Of a stretch of 64,000 nucleotides of DNA, positions 10,423 to 18,731 are shown one piece after another. Below the pieces are notes generated by a model. The model ran no database searches, was not told the origin of the DNA, and saw only the letters and a program-made list of their open reading frames with translations. Both the position numbers and the translations under genes were made by a program. Numbering within the stretch: position 1 is the first letter of the stretch; each line of letters begins with the position of its first letter. This stretch comes from Achromobacter pestifer (GTDB taxonomy: Bacteria > Pseudomonadota > Gammaproteobacteria > Burkholderiales > Burkholderiaceae_B): assembly GCF_902859625.1 (NCBI RefSeq), contig NZ_CADIJX010000011.1, forward strand, positions 78,500-142,499, in the 5' to 3' direction.

Positions 10423-11151
10423 TCAGTCTTCGTCGCCGCCATCGCCCAAGATGCGGCGGATCACGTCGTGCGCGAATCCGCGGCTGGCCAGGAAGCGGGC
10501 CTGCTTGGCGTAGACCGCACGGTCTTCAGGCTTTGCGTCAAAGCGCTTCTTCCAGACTTCCAGCGCGCGTTCGTATTCGGTGGCACGCAACTGGTCGCGC
10601 AGTTCGGCCACCTGGTTGTCATCCACGCCATGTTGGCGCAATTCCTGCACGATGCGCGCCGCGCCCTGGCGGGATGCCCGGCGGTGCACCAGGCTTTGCG
10701 CAAAACGCTCGGTGGAAAGCCAGCCTTCCTTTTCCAGCACATCCAAGACCGCGTCGACCTCGGCCGCGTCTTCGGCGTAGGCGGATAGCTTGCGCGCCAG
10801 TTCTTCGCGCGCGTGTTCGCGCCGTGACAAATAACCCACGGCGCGCATTTTCAGCGAAGGGCCTTTGCGCGCTTGAGTGCTGTCATGGGCGGGCGTGCTG
10901 CCGTCCACGCCGTCTTCAACATCCTTGTCCGCGCGCTGCGACGTTGCCGCTCGGCGGCCACGCCCCGTGGCACTGCGTTGTTCCGAACTGCGCTGCCATT
11001 GGTCCGCTGGCGTTGCGGGCGCAGCGGCTTCCTGTTCGCGGCGCGCGTCGGAACTGCGCCGCAAACCCTGGGGTTTGGCGACAGTTTCAAATTCGTCATC
11101 CAACTTGGCGCGAACACGGTCGGCTGACGCGGGGGTCGGTTTCCAGCTCAT
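10423..11151 (-). CDS. recX: Regulatory protein RecX with a long N-terminal extension
   Basis: 242 residues against about 150-160 for typical RecX. The recognisable RecX three-helix repeats begin near residue 95 (MRAVGYLSRREHAREELARK) and run to the end (ASRGFAHDVIRRILG). RecX binds the RecA filament and limits its activity. The first ~95 residues are rich in Arg, Ala, Gln and Ser and look disordered. It follows recA on the same strand after 128 bp, so it is probably co-transcribed with it under SOS control. Confidence 0.93.
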   Translation of the reverse strand: MSWKPTPASADRVRAKLDDEFETVAKPQGLRRSSDARREQEAAAPATPADQWQRSSEQRSATGRGRRAATSQRADKDVEDGVDGSTPAHDSTQARKGPSLKMRAVGYLSRREHAREELARKLSAYAEDAAEVDAVLDVLEKEGWLSTERFAQSLVHRRASRQGAARIVQELRQHGVDDNQVAELRDQLRATEYERALEVWKKRFDAKPEDRAVYAKQARFLASRGFAHDVIRRILGDGGDED

Positions 11152-11279
11152 GCGCTTCCTGCTTGCTATGCAAAAACGGCAGGCCCGTCATGGCGCCTGC
11201 CGCATATCACCGGCCAGAGGCGCGGCACAAACCATGCGCGATCCACCTGCGGCTGCACCGCAGGTAGCCGCAAGACTGC

Positions 11280-12341
11280 TTATTCGGCGGTGTCTTCCGC
11301 CGTGGGCACGAATTCAGCGGCGCGGCTGACAATGCCCTGGTTTTCGCGAACGCGGTTCTCGATCTCGATGGCGATTGCCTTGTGCTCTTTCAGGTATTCC
11401 CGGACATTGTCCTTGCCCTGGCCGATGCGATTACCGTTGTAGCTGTACCACGCGCCGGACTTGTCCACCACGCTGGCGGCCACGCCCAGATCAATGATTT
11501 CGCCTTCGCGCGAGATGCCTGCGCCGTACATGATGTCGAATTCGGCTTGCTTGAACGGCGGCGCAACCTTGTTCTTCACGACCTTGACGCGCGTTTCGTT
11601 GCCGACGACTTCGTCGCCCTTCTTGATGGAACCGATGCGGCGGATGTCCAGACGCACCGATGCGTAGAACTTCAGCGCGTTGCCACCGGTGGTGGTTTCG
11701 GGGTTACCGAACATCACACCGATCTTCATGCGGATCTGGTTGATGAAGATGACCATGCAGTTGGTGCGCTTGATCGTGGCAGTCAGCTTGCGCAACGCCT
11801 GGCTCATCAGGCGGGCTTGCAGGCCGGGCAGGGAATCGCCCATTTCGCCTTCGATTTCAGCCTTGGGGACCAGGGCCGCCACCGAGTCGATGACGATCAG
11901 GTCGACCGAGCCCGAACGCACCAGGGCGTCGGTGATTTCCAACGCCTGTTCGCCGGTGTCCGGCTGCGAGATCAGCAGGTCGGTCAGGTTGACGCCCAGC
12001 TTGTTGGCGTACTGCACGTCCAGCGCGTGTTCCGCGTCGACGAAGGCGCAGGTGCCGCCGACCTTTTGCATTTCAGCAATGACTTGCAGCGTGAGCGTCG
12101 TCTTGCCCGACGATTCCGGGCCGTAGATTTCGACCACGCGGCCGCGCGGCAGGCCGCCGACACCCAGCGCGATGTCCAGCCCCAACGAACCCGTGGAAAC
12201 GACCTGGATATCGTGGGAGACCTCGTTGTCGCCGTAACGCATGATCGAACCCTTGCCGAACTGCTTTTCGATCTGCGAGAGTGCGGCGGCAAGCGCCTTG
12301 GCCTTTTCCGATGCGGCGGCCTTGGTGGTTTTGTCGTCCAT
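11280..12341 (-). CDS. recA: Recombinase A
   Basis: 353 residues, standard length. RecA forms filaments on single-stranded DNA, catalyses strand exchange and triggers LexA autocleavage. The Walker A motif GPESSGKTT lies near residue 70, the Walker B segment LIVIDSVAALVP near 145, and the loop region with INQIRMKIGVMFGNPETT follows. The C-terminus is acidic (PTAEDTAE). Upstream lies a promoter with a LexA-type operator over its -35 box. Confidence 0.99.
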   Translation of the reverse strand: MDDKTTKAAASEKAKALAAALSQIEKQFGKGSIMRYGDNEVSHDIQVVSTGSLGLDIALGVGGLPRGRVVEIYGPESSGKTTLTLQVIAEMQKVGGTCAFVDAEHALDVQYANKLGVNLTDLLISQPDTGEQALEITDALVRSGSVDLIVIDSVAALVPKAEIEGEMGDSLPGLQARLMSQALRKLTATIKRTNCMVIFINQIRMKIGVMFGNPETTTGGNALKFYASVRLDIRRIGSIKKGDEVVGNETRVKVVKNKVAPPFKQAEFDIMYGAGISREGEIIDLGVAASVVDKSGAWYSYNGNRIGQGKDNVREYLKEHKAIAIEIENRVRENQGIVSRAAEFVPTAEDTAE

Positions 12342-12436
12342 GTAGAGTCCTGTCTGTAACGTATCTGGTGTCGAAGGGTGCCGGAGAAGTCGCCGGTCAG
12401 GCTGTGCTTTGAGTTTTCTGCATTTGGATCAGATGC

Positions 12437-12465
12437 AGATTATGGCATCGGATTGTACTGTACAA
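12437..12465 (-). promoter_or_regulatory. recA promoter
   Basis: On the minus strand TTGTAC and TAATCT are separated by exactly 17 bp, about 100 bp upstream of the recA start. The -35 box lies inside the LexA-type operator, so repressor binding would block RNA polymerase directly. Confidence 0.65.
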
Positions 12466-12475
12466 AAAACCAGTG
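12456..12475. promoter_or_regulatory. LexA (SOS) box of recA
   Basis: TACTGTACAAAAAACCAGTG fits the proteobacterial consensus CTG-N10-CAG flanked by TA, differing from CTGT-N8-ACAG by one base in the right arm. Its overlap with the predicted recA -35 box supports function. Confidence 0.8.
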
Positions 12476-12561
12476 TGCCAGAGTTTTGCACGTATACCCT
12501 TAGTGGGCAAGCCCCCCGCCATATGACAGAATCCAGGCGAACCCGGCGTTTCGTCCCTTTT

Positions 12562-12637
12562 CCGCCGCCGGGCCGCCCACAAGGCGGGTAGCCTCCCAGA
12601 GAGAGGCAGCAAGCGCGCAAGGCGCTGGCGGCACAGG
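12562..12637. repeat. Dispersed G+C-rich repeat, copy upstream of the response regulator
   Basis: It has the same block order as the copy at 827-897: CCGCCGGGCCGCCC, CAAGG, then GAGGCAGCAAGCGCG. The copy is more degenerate in the middle. It ends about 20 bp before the response regulator start, so it will be in or beside that gene's leader. Confidence 0.65.
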
Positions 12638-12657
12638 GACCCCTTCTTTAGCAGCCC

Positions 12658-13347
12658 ATGCGTATCCTGATCGCCGAAGACGACAGCATTCTGGCCGACG
12701 GCCTGTCCCGGTCCTTGCGGCACAACGGCTATGCCGTGGACGCCGTCCGTGACGGACTGGCCGCCGATTCGGCGCTGGCGGCCCAGGCATTCGACCTGCT
12801 CATCCTGGACCTCGGCCTGCCGCAACTGGCCGGCCTGGAAGTGCTGCGCCGCCTGCGCGCCCGCAACTCGGCCCTGCCCGTCCTGATCCTGACCGCCGCC
12901 GACAGCATCGAGCAGCGCGTCAAGGGCCTGGACCTGGGCGCCGACGACTACATGGCCAAGCCCTTCGCGCTGTCCGAACTGGAAGCGCGCGTGCGGGCCT
13001 TGACCCGGCGCGGCGCGGGCGGCGGGGCCACGATGCTCAAGCACGGCCGCTTGCTGTTTGACCAGACGGGCCGCGTCGCCATCGTGGATGACCAGACGCT
13101 GGACCTGTCCGCGCGCGAAGTCAGCCTGCTGGAGATTCTGCTGACCCGCAGCGGCCGCATGGTCAGCAAGACGCAATTGGTGGATCACCTGTGCGAATGG
13201 GGCGAGGAAGTCAGCACCAACGCCATCGAGGTGTATGTCCACCGCCTGCGCAAGAAGCTGGAGCCCAGCGGCGTGAAGATCGTGACGGTGCGTGGCCTGG
13301 GCTATTGTCTGGAGCGGGACCAAGGTGCCGCGTACCTCGCCAGCTGA
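12658..13347 (+). CDS. OmpR-family response regulator (TctD/QseB-like)
   Basis: 229 residues. The receiver domain spans residues 1-115 with the acidic pocket (IAEDD), the phospho-accepting Asp in LLILDLGLPQLAGLEVL, and the conserved Lys in MAKPFALSELEARV. The C-terminal winged helix is of the OmpR/PhoB type (ISTNAIEVYVHRLRKKL-like segment near residue 185). It overlaps or abuts the next gene, a histidine kinase. TctD-type regulators control carboxylate transporters, and a transporter follows here. Confidence 0.94.
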   Translation: MRILIAEDDSILADGLSRSLRHNGYAVDAVRDGLAADSALAAQAFDLLILDLGLPQLAGLEVLRRLRARNSALPVLILTAADSIEQRVKGLDLGADDYMAKPFALSELEARVRALTRRGAGGGATMLKHGRLLFDQTGRVAIVDDQTLDLSAREVSLLEILLTRSGRMVSKTQLVDHLCEWGEEVSTNAIEVYVHRLRKKLEPSGVKIVTVRGLGYCLERDQGAAYLAS

Positions 13348-13390
13348 GCCTGCGCGGCCCGAACCGCTGAATCAGGAAGCACTGGATATC

Positions 13391-14839
13391 ATGCAGGCTG
13401 GGTCCAAGGGCCCAAGCTTCGCGCCGCCCCAGCGTTCGCTGCTGGGCGAGATCCTGGACTGGATGTTGGCCCCGCTGTTCCTGCTGTGGCCCATGAGCGT
13501 CGCGATCACCTATGTGGTCGCGCAGAACATCGCCAACGTGCCGTATGACCGGGCGCTGGCCAACAATCTCCACGTGCTGACGCACCAGGTCCACGCCCAG
13601 GATGGCCGCGCCATCCTGAAGATGACCGACCCCGCGCGCGACGTGCTGCGCGCTGACGAGACAGACAGCGTGTTCTGGCTGGCGCTGGGCAGCCGCGGCG
13701 AATACCTGGGAGGCGACCGCGCCCTGCCACTGCCGGCCAGCGTGGGGCAACCGCGCCCCGGCGAAGTCCAGTACCAGGACGACACGATGCGAGGCTTCGG
13801 GATCCGGCTGGCCTTCACGTGGGTCGACCTGAATCTGCCCAATACCCAGCCCGCGCTGCTGATCGTGGCCGAGACGGTGGAAAAGCGCACGCAGTTGGCC
13901 AACGACATCATCAAGGGCGTGATCATTCCGCAGTTCGTGGTGTTGCCGATCGCCGTGCTGTTGGTGTGGTTCGGGCTGTCGCGCGGCGTGGCGCCGTTGA
14001 ACGCCTTGCAGCAACGCCTGCGGGCCCGGCGCCCCGACGATCTTTCCCCCATCGATGAACGCGCGGCGCCGTCCGAGATCGCGCCGCTGGTGGCGGCCAT
14101 GAACGACCTGCTGGACCGGCTGTCCGCCAACGTCCAGGCGCAGCGCCGCTTCGTGGCGGATGCCGCCCACCAATTGAAGACGCCGCTGGCGGGCTTGCGC
14201 ACGCAGGCCGAACTGGCATTGCGGGATGCCAGCCCCGAGGAAATGCAGTCCAGCCTGCGCCAGCTGGTGACCGGGTCCGAACGCGCCACCCGGCTGGTCA
14301 ACCAATTGCTGTTGCTGGCCCGCGCGGAAAATCCCAGCGCCATCGGCCTGACGCGAACCGATATCAACGCCATTGCCTACGAGCAGGCCATGCACTGGGT
14401 GCCACAGGCCCTGTCGCTTAGCACCGACCTGGGTTTCGAGGGTTCGGACGAACCAGTCGAAATCAACGGCAATCCCTTGCTGCTGGCCGAGCTGCTGAAC
14501 AATCTGGTGGACAACGCCCTGCGCTACACGCCGCGCGGCGGCCATATCACCGTGCGTGTGCAGCGGATAGGTGACGAAGCCGTGCTGGAGGTCGAGGATT
14601 CCGGCCCGGGCATCCCACCCGAAGAACGCGAGCGGGTATTCGATCGCTTCTACCGCGTGCTGGGCACGGCGTCGGATGGCAGCGGGCTGGGACTGGCCAT
14701 CGTGCGCGAAATCGCACAGAAGCATCAGGCCAGCGTGCTGATCAGCGACCACCCCACTGCGCATTCAGACCTGCCCGGAACCCGTATCCGCGTGGCGTTC
14801 CCGCTGTACGCCGAACATTCCGACCTGCTTGAAAGCTGA
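13391..14839 (+). CDS. Sensor histidine kinase (TctE-like)
   Basis: 482 residues from the ATG at MQAGSKGPSF; an in-frame GTG at 13325, overlapping the regulator stop, would add 22 and is possible. One membrane segment (LAPLFLLWPMSVAITYVV) is followed by a ~130-residue periplasmic sensor region, then a second (QFVVLPIAVLLVWFGLS). Next come the HisKA box with the phospho-accepting His in DAAHQLKTPLAGLR, and the ATPase boxes LLNNLVDNALRY, VEDSGPGI, VFDRFYR and GSGLGLAIV. Together with the preceding regulator it makes a complete two-component system. The downstream transporter is the likely target and its substrate the likely signal, as inference. Confidence 0.93.
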   Translation: MQAGSKGPSFAPPQRSLLGEILDWMLAPLFLLWPMSVAITYVVAQNIANVPYDRALANNLHVLTHQVHAQDGRAILKMTDPARDVLRADETDSVFWLALGSRGEYLGGDRALPLPASVGQPRPGEVQYQDDTMRGFGIRLAFTWVDLNLPNTQPALLIVAETVEKRTQLANDIIKGVIIPQFVVLPIAVLLVWFGLSRGVAPLNALQQRLRARRPDDLSPIDERAAPSEIAPLVAAMNDLLDRLSANVQAQRRFVADAAHQLKTPLAGLRTQAELALRDASPEEMQSSLRQLVTGSERATRLVNQLLLLARAENPSAIGLTRTDINAIAYEQAMHWVPQALSLSTDLGFEGSDEPVEINGNPLLLAELLNNLVDNALRYTPRGGHITVRVQRIGDEAVLEVEDSGPGIPPEERERVFDRFYRVLGTASDGSGLGLAIVREIAQKHQASVLISDHPTAHSDLPGTRIRVAFPLYAEHSDLLES

Positions 14840-14911
14840 GCCGCGGCGTGCAATCGCCCGGCTAAGGACTATCCCTAGCTCCGCCAGCAGTGCTTACATA
14901 ATGTTTCAATT

Positions 14912-14927
14912 TTAAGATTCGAGTAAG
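14912..14927 (+). promoter_or_regulatory. Possible response-regulator half-sites upstream of the transporter
   Basis: TTAAG and GTAAG start 11 bp apart, one helical turn, as expected for tandem OmpR-family binding. They lie in the 205-bp gap before the transporter. This is a weak motif judged by eye. Confidence 0.3.
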
Positions 14928-15044
14928 GGTTACGTCAGAACCTCGTCAGCCTAGCGCCTCAATGTTGCGTATAGCTCGATGTCGGCTCGCCGGCGGAGGG
15001 TCTAGCACGGCGGAGAACCGCCGGCCAAAAAACGAGGAGACATC

Positions 15045-16721
15045 ATGAGCACAACAACCATGGCAGGTCGCGGTCCATCCGCGGAACCGCGCCCGATGAC
15101 CAAGGATGAACGCCGCGTCATCTTCGCGTCGTCCCTGGGCACGGTTTTCGAGTGGTACGACTTCTATCTATATGGCTCGCTCGCAGCCATCATCGCGCAG
15201 CACTTTTTCTCTGGCGTGAATCCCACCGCGGGGTTCATCTTCGCGCTGCTGGCGTTCGCGGCGGGCTTCGCCGTGCGGCCGTTCGGCGCGCTGGTGTTCG
15301 GCCGCCTGGGCGATCTGGTTGGACGCAAATACACCTTCCTGGTCACCATCGTGATCATGGGTTTGTCGACATTCCTCGTGGGCGTGCTGCCTAGCTATGC
15401 CAGCATCGGTTTGGCCGCTCCGGCCATCCTGATCGTGCTGCGCCTGCTGCAAGGCCTGGCCCTGGGCGGCGAGTACGGCGGCGCGGCAACCTATGTTGCC
15501 GAACACGCCCCGCACGGCCGCCGCGGCTTCTACACGTCGTGGATCCAGACCACCGCAACGCTGGGCCTGTTCCTGTCGCTGCTGGTCATCCTGGGCATCC
15601 GCACCGTCATGGGCGAAGATGACTTCAAAGCCTGGGGCTGGCGCATTCCGTTCCTGATCTCGGTCGTGCTGCTGGGCATCTCGGTGTGGATCCGCCTGCA
15701 ACTGAGCGAATCCCCCACCTTCAAGCGCATGAAGGAAGAAGGCAAGGGTTCCAAGGCGCCGATCGCTGAATCGTTTGGCCAGTGGAAGAACCTGAAGGTC
15801 GTGATCCTGGCACTGCTGGGCCTGACCGCCGGCCAGGCCGTGGTGTGGTACACGGGCCAGTTCTACGCGCTGTTCTTCCTGACGCAAACGCTGAAGGTCG
15901 ACGCCAACACCGCCAACATCATGATCGCGATCGCGCTGCTGATCGGCACGCCGTTCTTCGTGGTCTTCGGCGCGTTGTCGGACAAGATCGGTCGCAAGCC
16001 CATCATCATGGCGGGCTGCCTGATCGCTGCGGCGACGTACTTCCCGATCTTCCAGGGCATCACCCACTTCGCCAACCCGGCGTTGGAAAAGGCCCAGGCA
16101 ACGGCACCGGTCACGGTGATCGCGGACCCCAGCACGTGCTCGTTCCAGTTCAACCCGGTGGGCACGTCTTCGTTCACCAGCTCTTGCGACGTCGTGAAGT
16201 CCTTCATGGCCCGCAACTCGGTGAACTACAAGAACGAAGCCGCGCCAGCCGGTTCGGTCGCCAAGGTGAAGATCGGCAACGACGAGTTCGCCTCCTTCGA
16301 CGGCAAGGCCTTGGCGCCCGCCGACTTCAAGGCCAAGGCAGCTGAACTGGACAAGTCGCTGACCACCGCGATCCGCAGCCACGGCTACCCCGCCAAGGCG
16401 GATCCGGCACAAAGCAACAACGTCATGGTGGTCGTGCTGCTGGCGATCCTGGTGCTCTACGTGACCATGGTCTACGGCCCGATCGCCGCCATGCTGGTGG
16501 AAATGTTCCCGACCCGCATCCGCTACACCTCGATGAGCTTGCCGTATCACATCGGCAACGGCTGGTTCGGCGGCTTCCTGCCCCCGGTCGCCTTCGCGGT
16601 GGTGGCTGCCACCGGCAATATCTACGACGGCCTGTGGTATCCGATCATCATCGCAGTCATGACCCTGGTCATCGGCACGCTGTTCGTGCGCGAATCCAAG
16701 GACAACGACATCAACGCATAA
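15045..16721 (+). CDS. MFS transporter of the metabolite:H+ symporter type with a large extracytoplasmic loop
   Basis: 558 residues, about 100 longer than most members. The start is supported by GAGGAG 7 bp upstream. Signature segments include LGTVFEWYDFYLYGSLA, FGALVFGRLGDLVGRKYTF and LQGLALGGEYGGAATYVAEHAPHGRRG, all typical of the MHS family of proton symporters (shikimate, citrate, ketoglutarate, proline-betaine). Residues ~345-465 form a hydrophilic insertion between two membrane helices, with two cysteines (STCSF and SSCDV). The substrate cannot be read from the sequence. The gene is probably controlled by the upstream two-component system. Confidence 0.92.
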   Translation: MSTTTMAGRGPSAEPRPMTKDERRVIFASSLGTVFEWYDFYLYGSLAAIIAQHFFSGVNPTAGFIFALLAFAAGFAVRPFGALVFGRLGDLVGRKYTFLVTIVIMGLSTFLVGVLPSYASIGLAAPAILIVLRLLQGLALGGEYGGAATYVAEHAPHGRRGFYTSWIQTTATLGLFLSLLVILGIRTVMGEDDFKAWGWRIPFLISVVLLGISVWIRLQLSESPTFKRMKEEGKGSKAPIAESFGQWKNLKVVILALLGLTAGQAVVWYTGQFYALFFLTQTLKVDANTANIMIAIALLIGTPFFVVFGALSDKIGRKPIIMAGCLIAAATYFPIFQGITHFANPALEKAQATAPVTVIADPSTCSFQFNPVGTSSFTSSCDVVKSFMARNSVNYKNEAAPAGSVAKVKIGNDEFASFDGKALAPADFKAKAAELDKSLTTAIRSHGYPAKADPAQSNNVMVVVLLAILVLYVTMVYGPIAAMLVEMFPTRIRYTSMSLPYHIGNGWFGGFLPPVAFAVVAATGNIYDGLWYPIIIAVMTLVIGTLFVRESKDNDINA

Positions 16722-16768
16722 CCGACCATCCCCCGCCGGGTGGGACTGCTGCGCCTGCCCGGCCTTTC

Positions 16769-16795
16769 AAAAGCTCCTTACGGAGCTTTTTTTTT
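16769..16795 (+). terminator. Terminator of the MFS transporter gene
   Basis: AAAAGCTCC pairs with GGAGCTTTT across 4 nt and is followed by a run of nine T. Confidence 0.93.
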
Positions 16796-16798
16796 GTG

Positions 16799-17029
16799 GG
16801 CCCCCACGCGGCGCGCTTCGCGCTTGCTGCCCCCCGAGGGGGCTTTTTCCCCTTGGGGCGGCCCGGCGAGGGAAAGGCCCCCACGCGGCGCGCTTCGCGC
16901 TTGCTGCCCCCCGAGGGGGCCTTCCCCCTTGGGGCGGCCCGGCGAGGGAAAGGCCCCCACGCTGCGCGCTTCGCGCTTGCTGCCCCCCGAGGGGGCTTTC
17001 CCCCTTGGGGCGGCCCGGCGGGGGAAAGG
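16799..17029. repeat. Three tandem copies of a 77-bp G+C-rich repeat
   Basis: Three head-to-tail units start at about 16799, 16876 and 16952 (spacing 77, then 76), nearly identical and with no spacer. Each holds GGCGCGCTTCGCGCTTGC and CCCCGAGGGGG palindromes. The reverse complement matches the single copies at 827 and 12562. The tract has no credible gene: the reading frames crossing it are the repeat itself. Confidence 0.9.
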
Positions 17030-17199
17030 CCATTCTTGCGAGCATTGGCCGTTCTTCTGAAGGAGGTGGGCCCAACTCGAAAATCTCTTCTGCGTTTTCA
17101 GGACGATGTCAGACCCCCCGGCTTAGACTGGCGCCTCAGATTACGGCCTTGCGCCAGATTGGCTGACGATTGATCCCCCTGTCAGACGATTGCAGGGCT

Positions 17200-17302
17200 A
17201 GTGTTCTGACACCGATACCGCGTTCCCCGCGAGCCTTTTATGACGCGGTATTGTGTGCTCCCGTACCGGCCCGGCCTTTATTGAGCCGGGCCGCTTTTTT
17301 TT
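17200..17302 (+). ncRNA. Candidate small RNA with two hairpins and an intrinsic terminator
   Basis: A perfect 8-bp stem ATACCGCG/CGCGGTAT (17215-17222 with 17244-17251) is followed 15 nt later by a perfect 9-bp terminator stem and eight T. No open reading frame leads into this terminator: the gene upstream has its own terminator 470 bp away and the next gene is on the opposite strand. A weak promoter (TTGCAG-17-CGATAC) starts at 17190. The exact 5' end is not defined. Confidence 0.5.
17267..17302 (+). terminator. Plus-strand terminator with no known gene in front
   Basis: CGGCCCGGC pairs with GCCGGGCCG across 9 nt, followed by C and eight T. It is a textbook intrinsic terminator and is the main evidence for a transcript starting in 17030-17260. 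Confidence 0.9.
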
Positions 17303-17318
17303 GCGCGGCACCCGCGAT

Positions 17319-17347
17319 AAAAAATGGCGACCGCGGGGCGGTCGCCA
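17319..17347 (-). terminator. Terminator of the small membrane protein gene
   Basis: Read on the minus strand, TGGCGACCGC pairs with GCGGTCGCCA across 3 nt and ends in six T. It lies 38 bp past the stop codon. Confidence 0.9.
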
Positions 17348-17384
17348 TGATCGGGGATGAACCGGCGCATGGCCGGCTGCCCTT

Positions 17385-17594
17385 TCAGCGGCGCATGCCG
17401 ACGCCGATCGCCAGTACGCCGGCCACGATGGCAGCGATTCCGGCCCAGGTCGGGATGGGCACCGACTTCTCGGTTTCGGCCGTGGCCTTGACCGAGCCGA
17501 TCTGCAAGACGGTTTCTTCAGACTTGTAGTTGAAGCCCTTGTAGGCCAGGGCCGCGATGCCCAGGACGATCAGGATGGCGCCAATGATTTTCAT
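17385..17594 (-). CDS. Small two-helix membrane protein of unknown function
   Basis: 69 residues with two hydrophobic stretches (IIGAILIVLGIAALAYKGF and WAGIAAIVAGVLAIGVG) flanking a ~25-residue polar segment, KSEETVLQIGSVKATAETEK. The start is preceded by AGAGGAA and the gene ends at its own terminator, which supports it being real. Similar short proteins with the ETVLxIGxxKATAE segment are common in proteobacteria, but I know of no assigned function. It is monocistronic and divergent from rdgC. Confidence 0.8.
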   Translation of the reverse strand: MKIIGAILIVLGIAALAYKGFNYKSEETVLQIGSVKATAETEKSVPIPTWAGIAAIVAGVLAIGVGMRR

Positions 17595-17744
17595 ATGTTC
17601 CTCTCCGATTCCATGTCGGTGCGCGGAAGTTAACGCATAGGGCAGGCGATGTCAGTGACAGAACGTGTCGCCTGTCGCAAGCGTATTGCAGCACTTCGGC
17701 AATCGGGCCGCGTCGTATAGAATCTACCCTTTTGGCCGACGCTC

Positions 17745-18644
17745 ATGTGGTTCAAGAATCTCAAGATTTACCGCCTCTCCTCGCCGTGGACGCTCATCGG
17801 CGAGCAGCTTGAAGAAACGCTTGCGCGGCACGCCTACCAAGCGGGCAACAACCTCGAAATGCAAAGCCTGGGCTGGGTTCCGCCGCGCGAAAACGGCGGG
17901 CTTGCGCACGTCGTGAACGGCCAGATCCTGCTGTCCCTGCGCGCCGAGAAAAAGCTTTTGCCGGGCACCGTCGTGAACCAGGTCGCCAAAGCGCGCGCCC
18001 AGGAAATCGAAGAGCAGCAAGGCTACAAGCCCGGCCGCAAGCAGATGAAGGAAATCAAAGAGCGCGTCACCGACGAACTCTTGCCGCGCGCCTTCAGCGT
18101 CTACCGCGACACCCGCGTCTGGATCGACCCGCTGAACCATTGGCTGGTCATTGACGCCGCCGCCTCGGCAAAGGCCGACGAAGTCATCGGCCTGCTGGCC
18201 AAGTGCGTGGATCCGTTCCCGCTGGAAAACCTGTACGTGACGCAATCGCCCGCGTCCGCGATGACCGGCTGGCTGGCTGAAGACGAAGCCCCCTCCAACT
18301 TCACCATCGACCAAGACACCGAATTGCGTTCGTCGGGTGAAAGCGGCGCGGCCATCCGCTACGTGAAGCACTCCATCGACGCCGACGACGTGCGCCGCCA
18401 TATCCAATCGGGCAAGCAGTGCACGCGCCTGGCCATGACGTGGGCCGACCGCATTTCGTTCGTCCTGACCGAAGGCCTGGACGTCAAGCGCGTATCGCCG
18501 CTGGACGTGTTGAAGGAAGGCAACGAAGGCGTGGCCACCAACGACGACGAGAAGTTCGACTCCGACATGATGCTGATGACGGGCGAACTGTCCAAGATGA
18601 TGGCTGAACTGGTCGACGCGCTGGGCGGCGAAAAGAAGATCTAA
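17745..18644 (+). CDS. rdgC: Recombination-associated protein RdgC
   Basis: 299 residues, full length for the family (about 300). RdgC is a ring-shaped nucleoid-associated DNA-binding protein that restrains RecA-promoted exchange. Start MWFKNLKIYRL is characteristic, as are the segments MQSLGWVPPRENG near residue 40 and FVLTEGLDVKRVSPLDVL near 245. It is a single gene with its own terminator directly downstream. Confidence 0.97.
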   Translation: MWFKNLKIYRLSSPWTLIGEQLEETLARHAYQAGNNLEMQSLGWVPPRENGGLAHVVNGQILLSLRAEKKLLPGTVVNQVAKARAQEIEEQQGYKPGRKQMKEIKERVTDELLPRAFSVYRDTRVWIDPLNHWLVIDAAASAKADEVIGLLAKCVDPFPLENLYVTQSPASAMTGWLAEDEAPSNFTIDQDTELRSSGESGAAIRYVKHSIDADDVRRHIQSGKQCTRLAMTWADRISFVLTEGLDVKRVSPLDVLKEGNEGVATNDDEKFDSDMMLMTGELSKMMAELVDALGGEKKI

Positions 18645-18676
18645 GCCACGCTTGTCGCAACGCTTGATACGACCTA

Positions 18677-18702
18677 GACCGCCCTGCCCTGGGCGGTCTT
18701 TT
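18677..18702 (+). terminator. rdgC terminator
   Basis: GACCGCCC pairs with GGGCGGTC across 6 nt and is followed by four T, 32 bp after the rdgC stop. The diguanylate cyclase gene converges on it. Confidence 0.85.
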
Positions 18703-18731
18703 CATTTCCGCGTTCCGGCCAGCATGCAGGC

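Noticed and set aside
13211..14764. A 517-codon minus-strand frame opposite the histidine kinase
   Set aside because: Antisense shadow of a kinase whose H, N, G1 and G2 boxes are all intact.
16799..17029. CRISPR array
   Set aside because: The units are head-to-tail with no unique spacers, and there are no cas genes.
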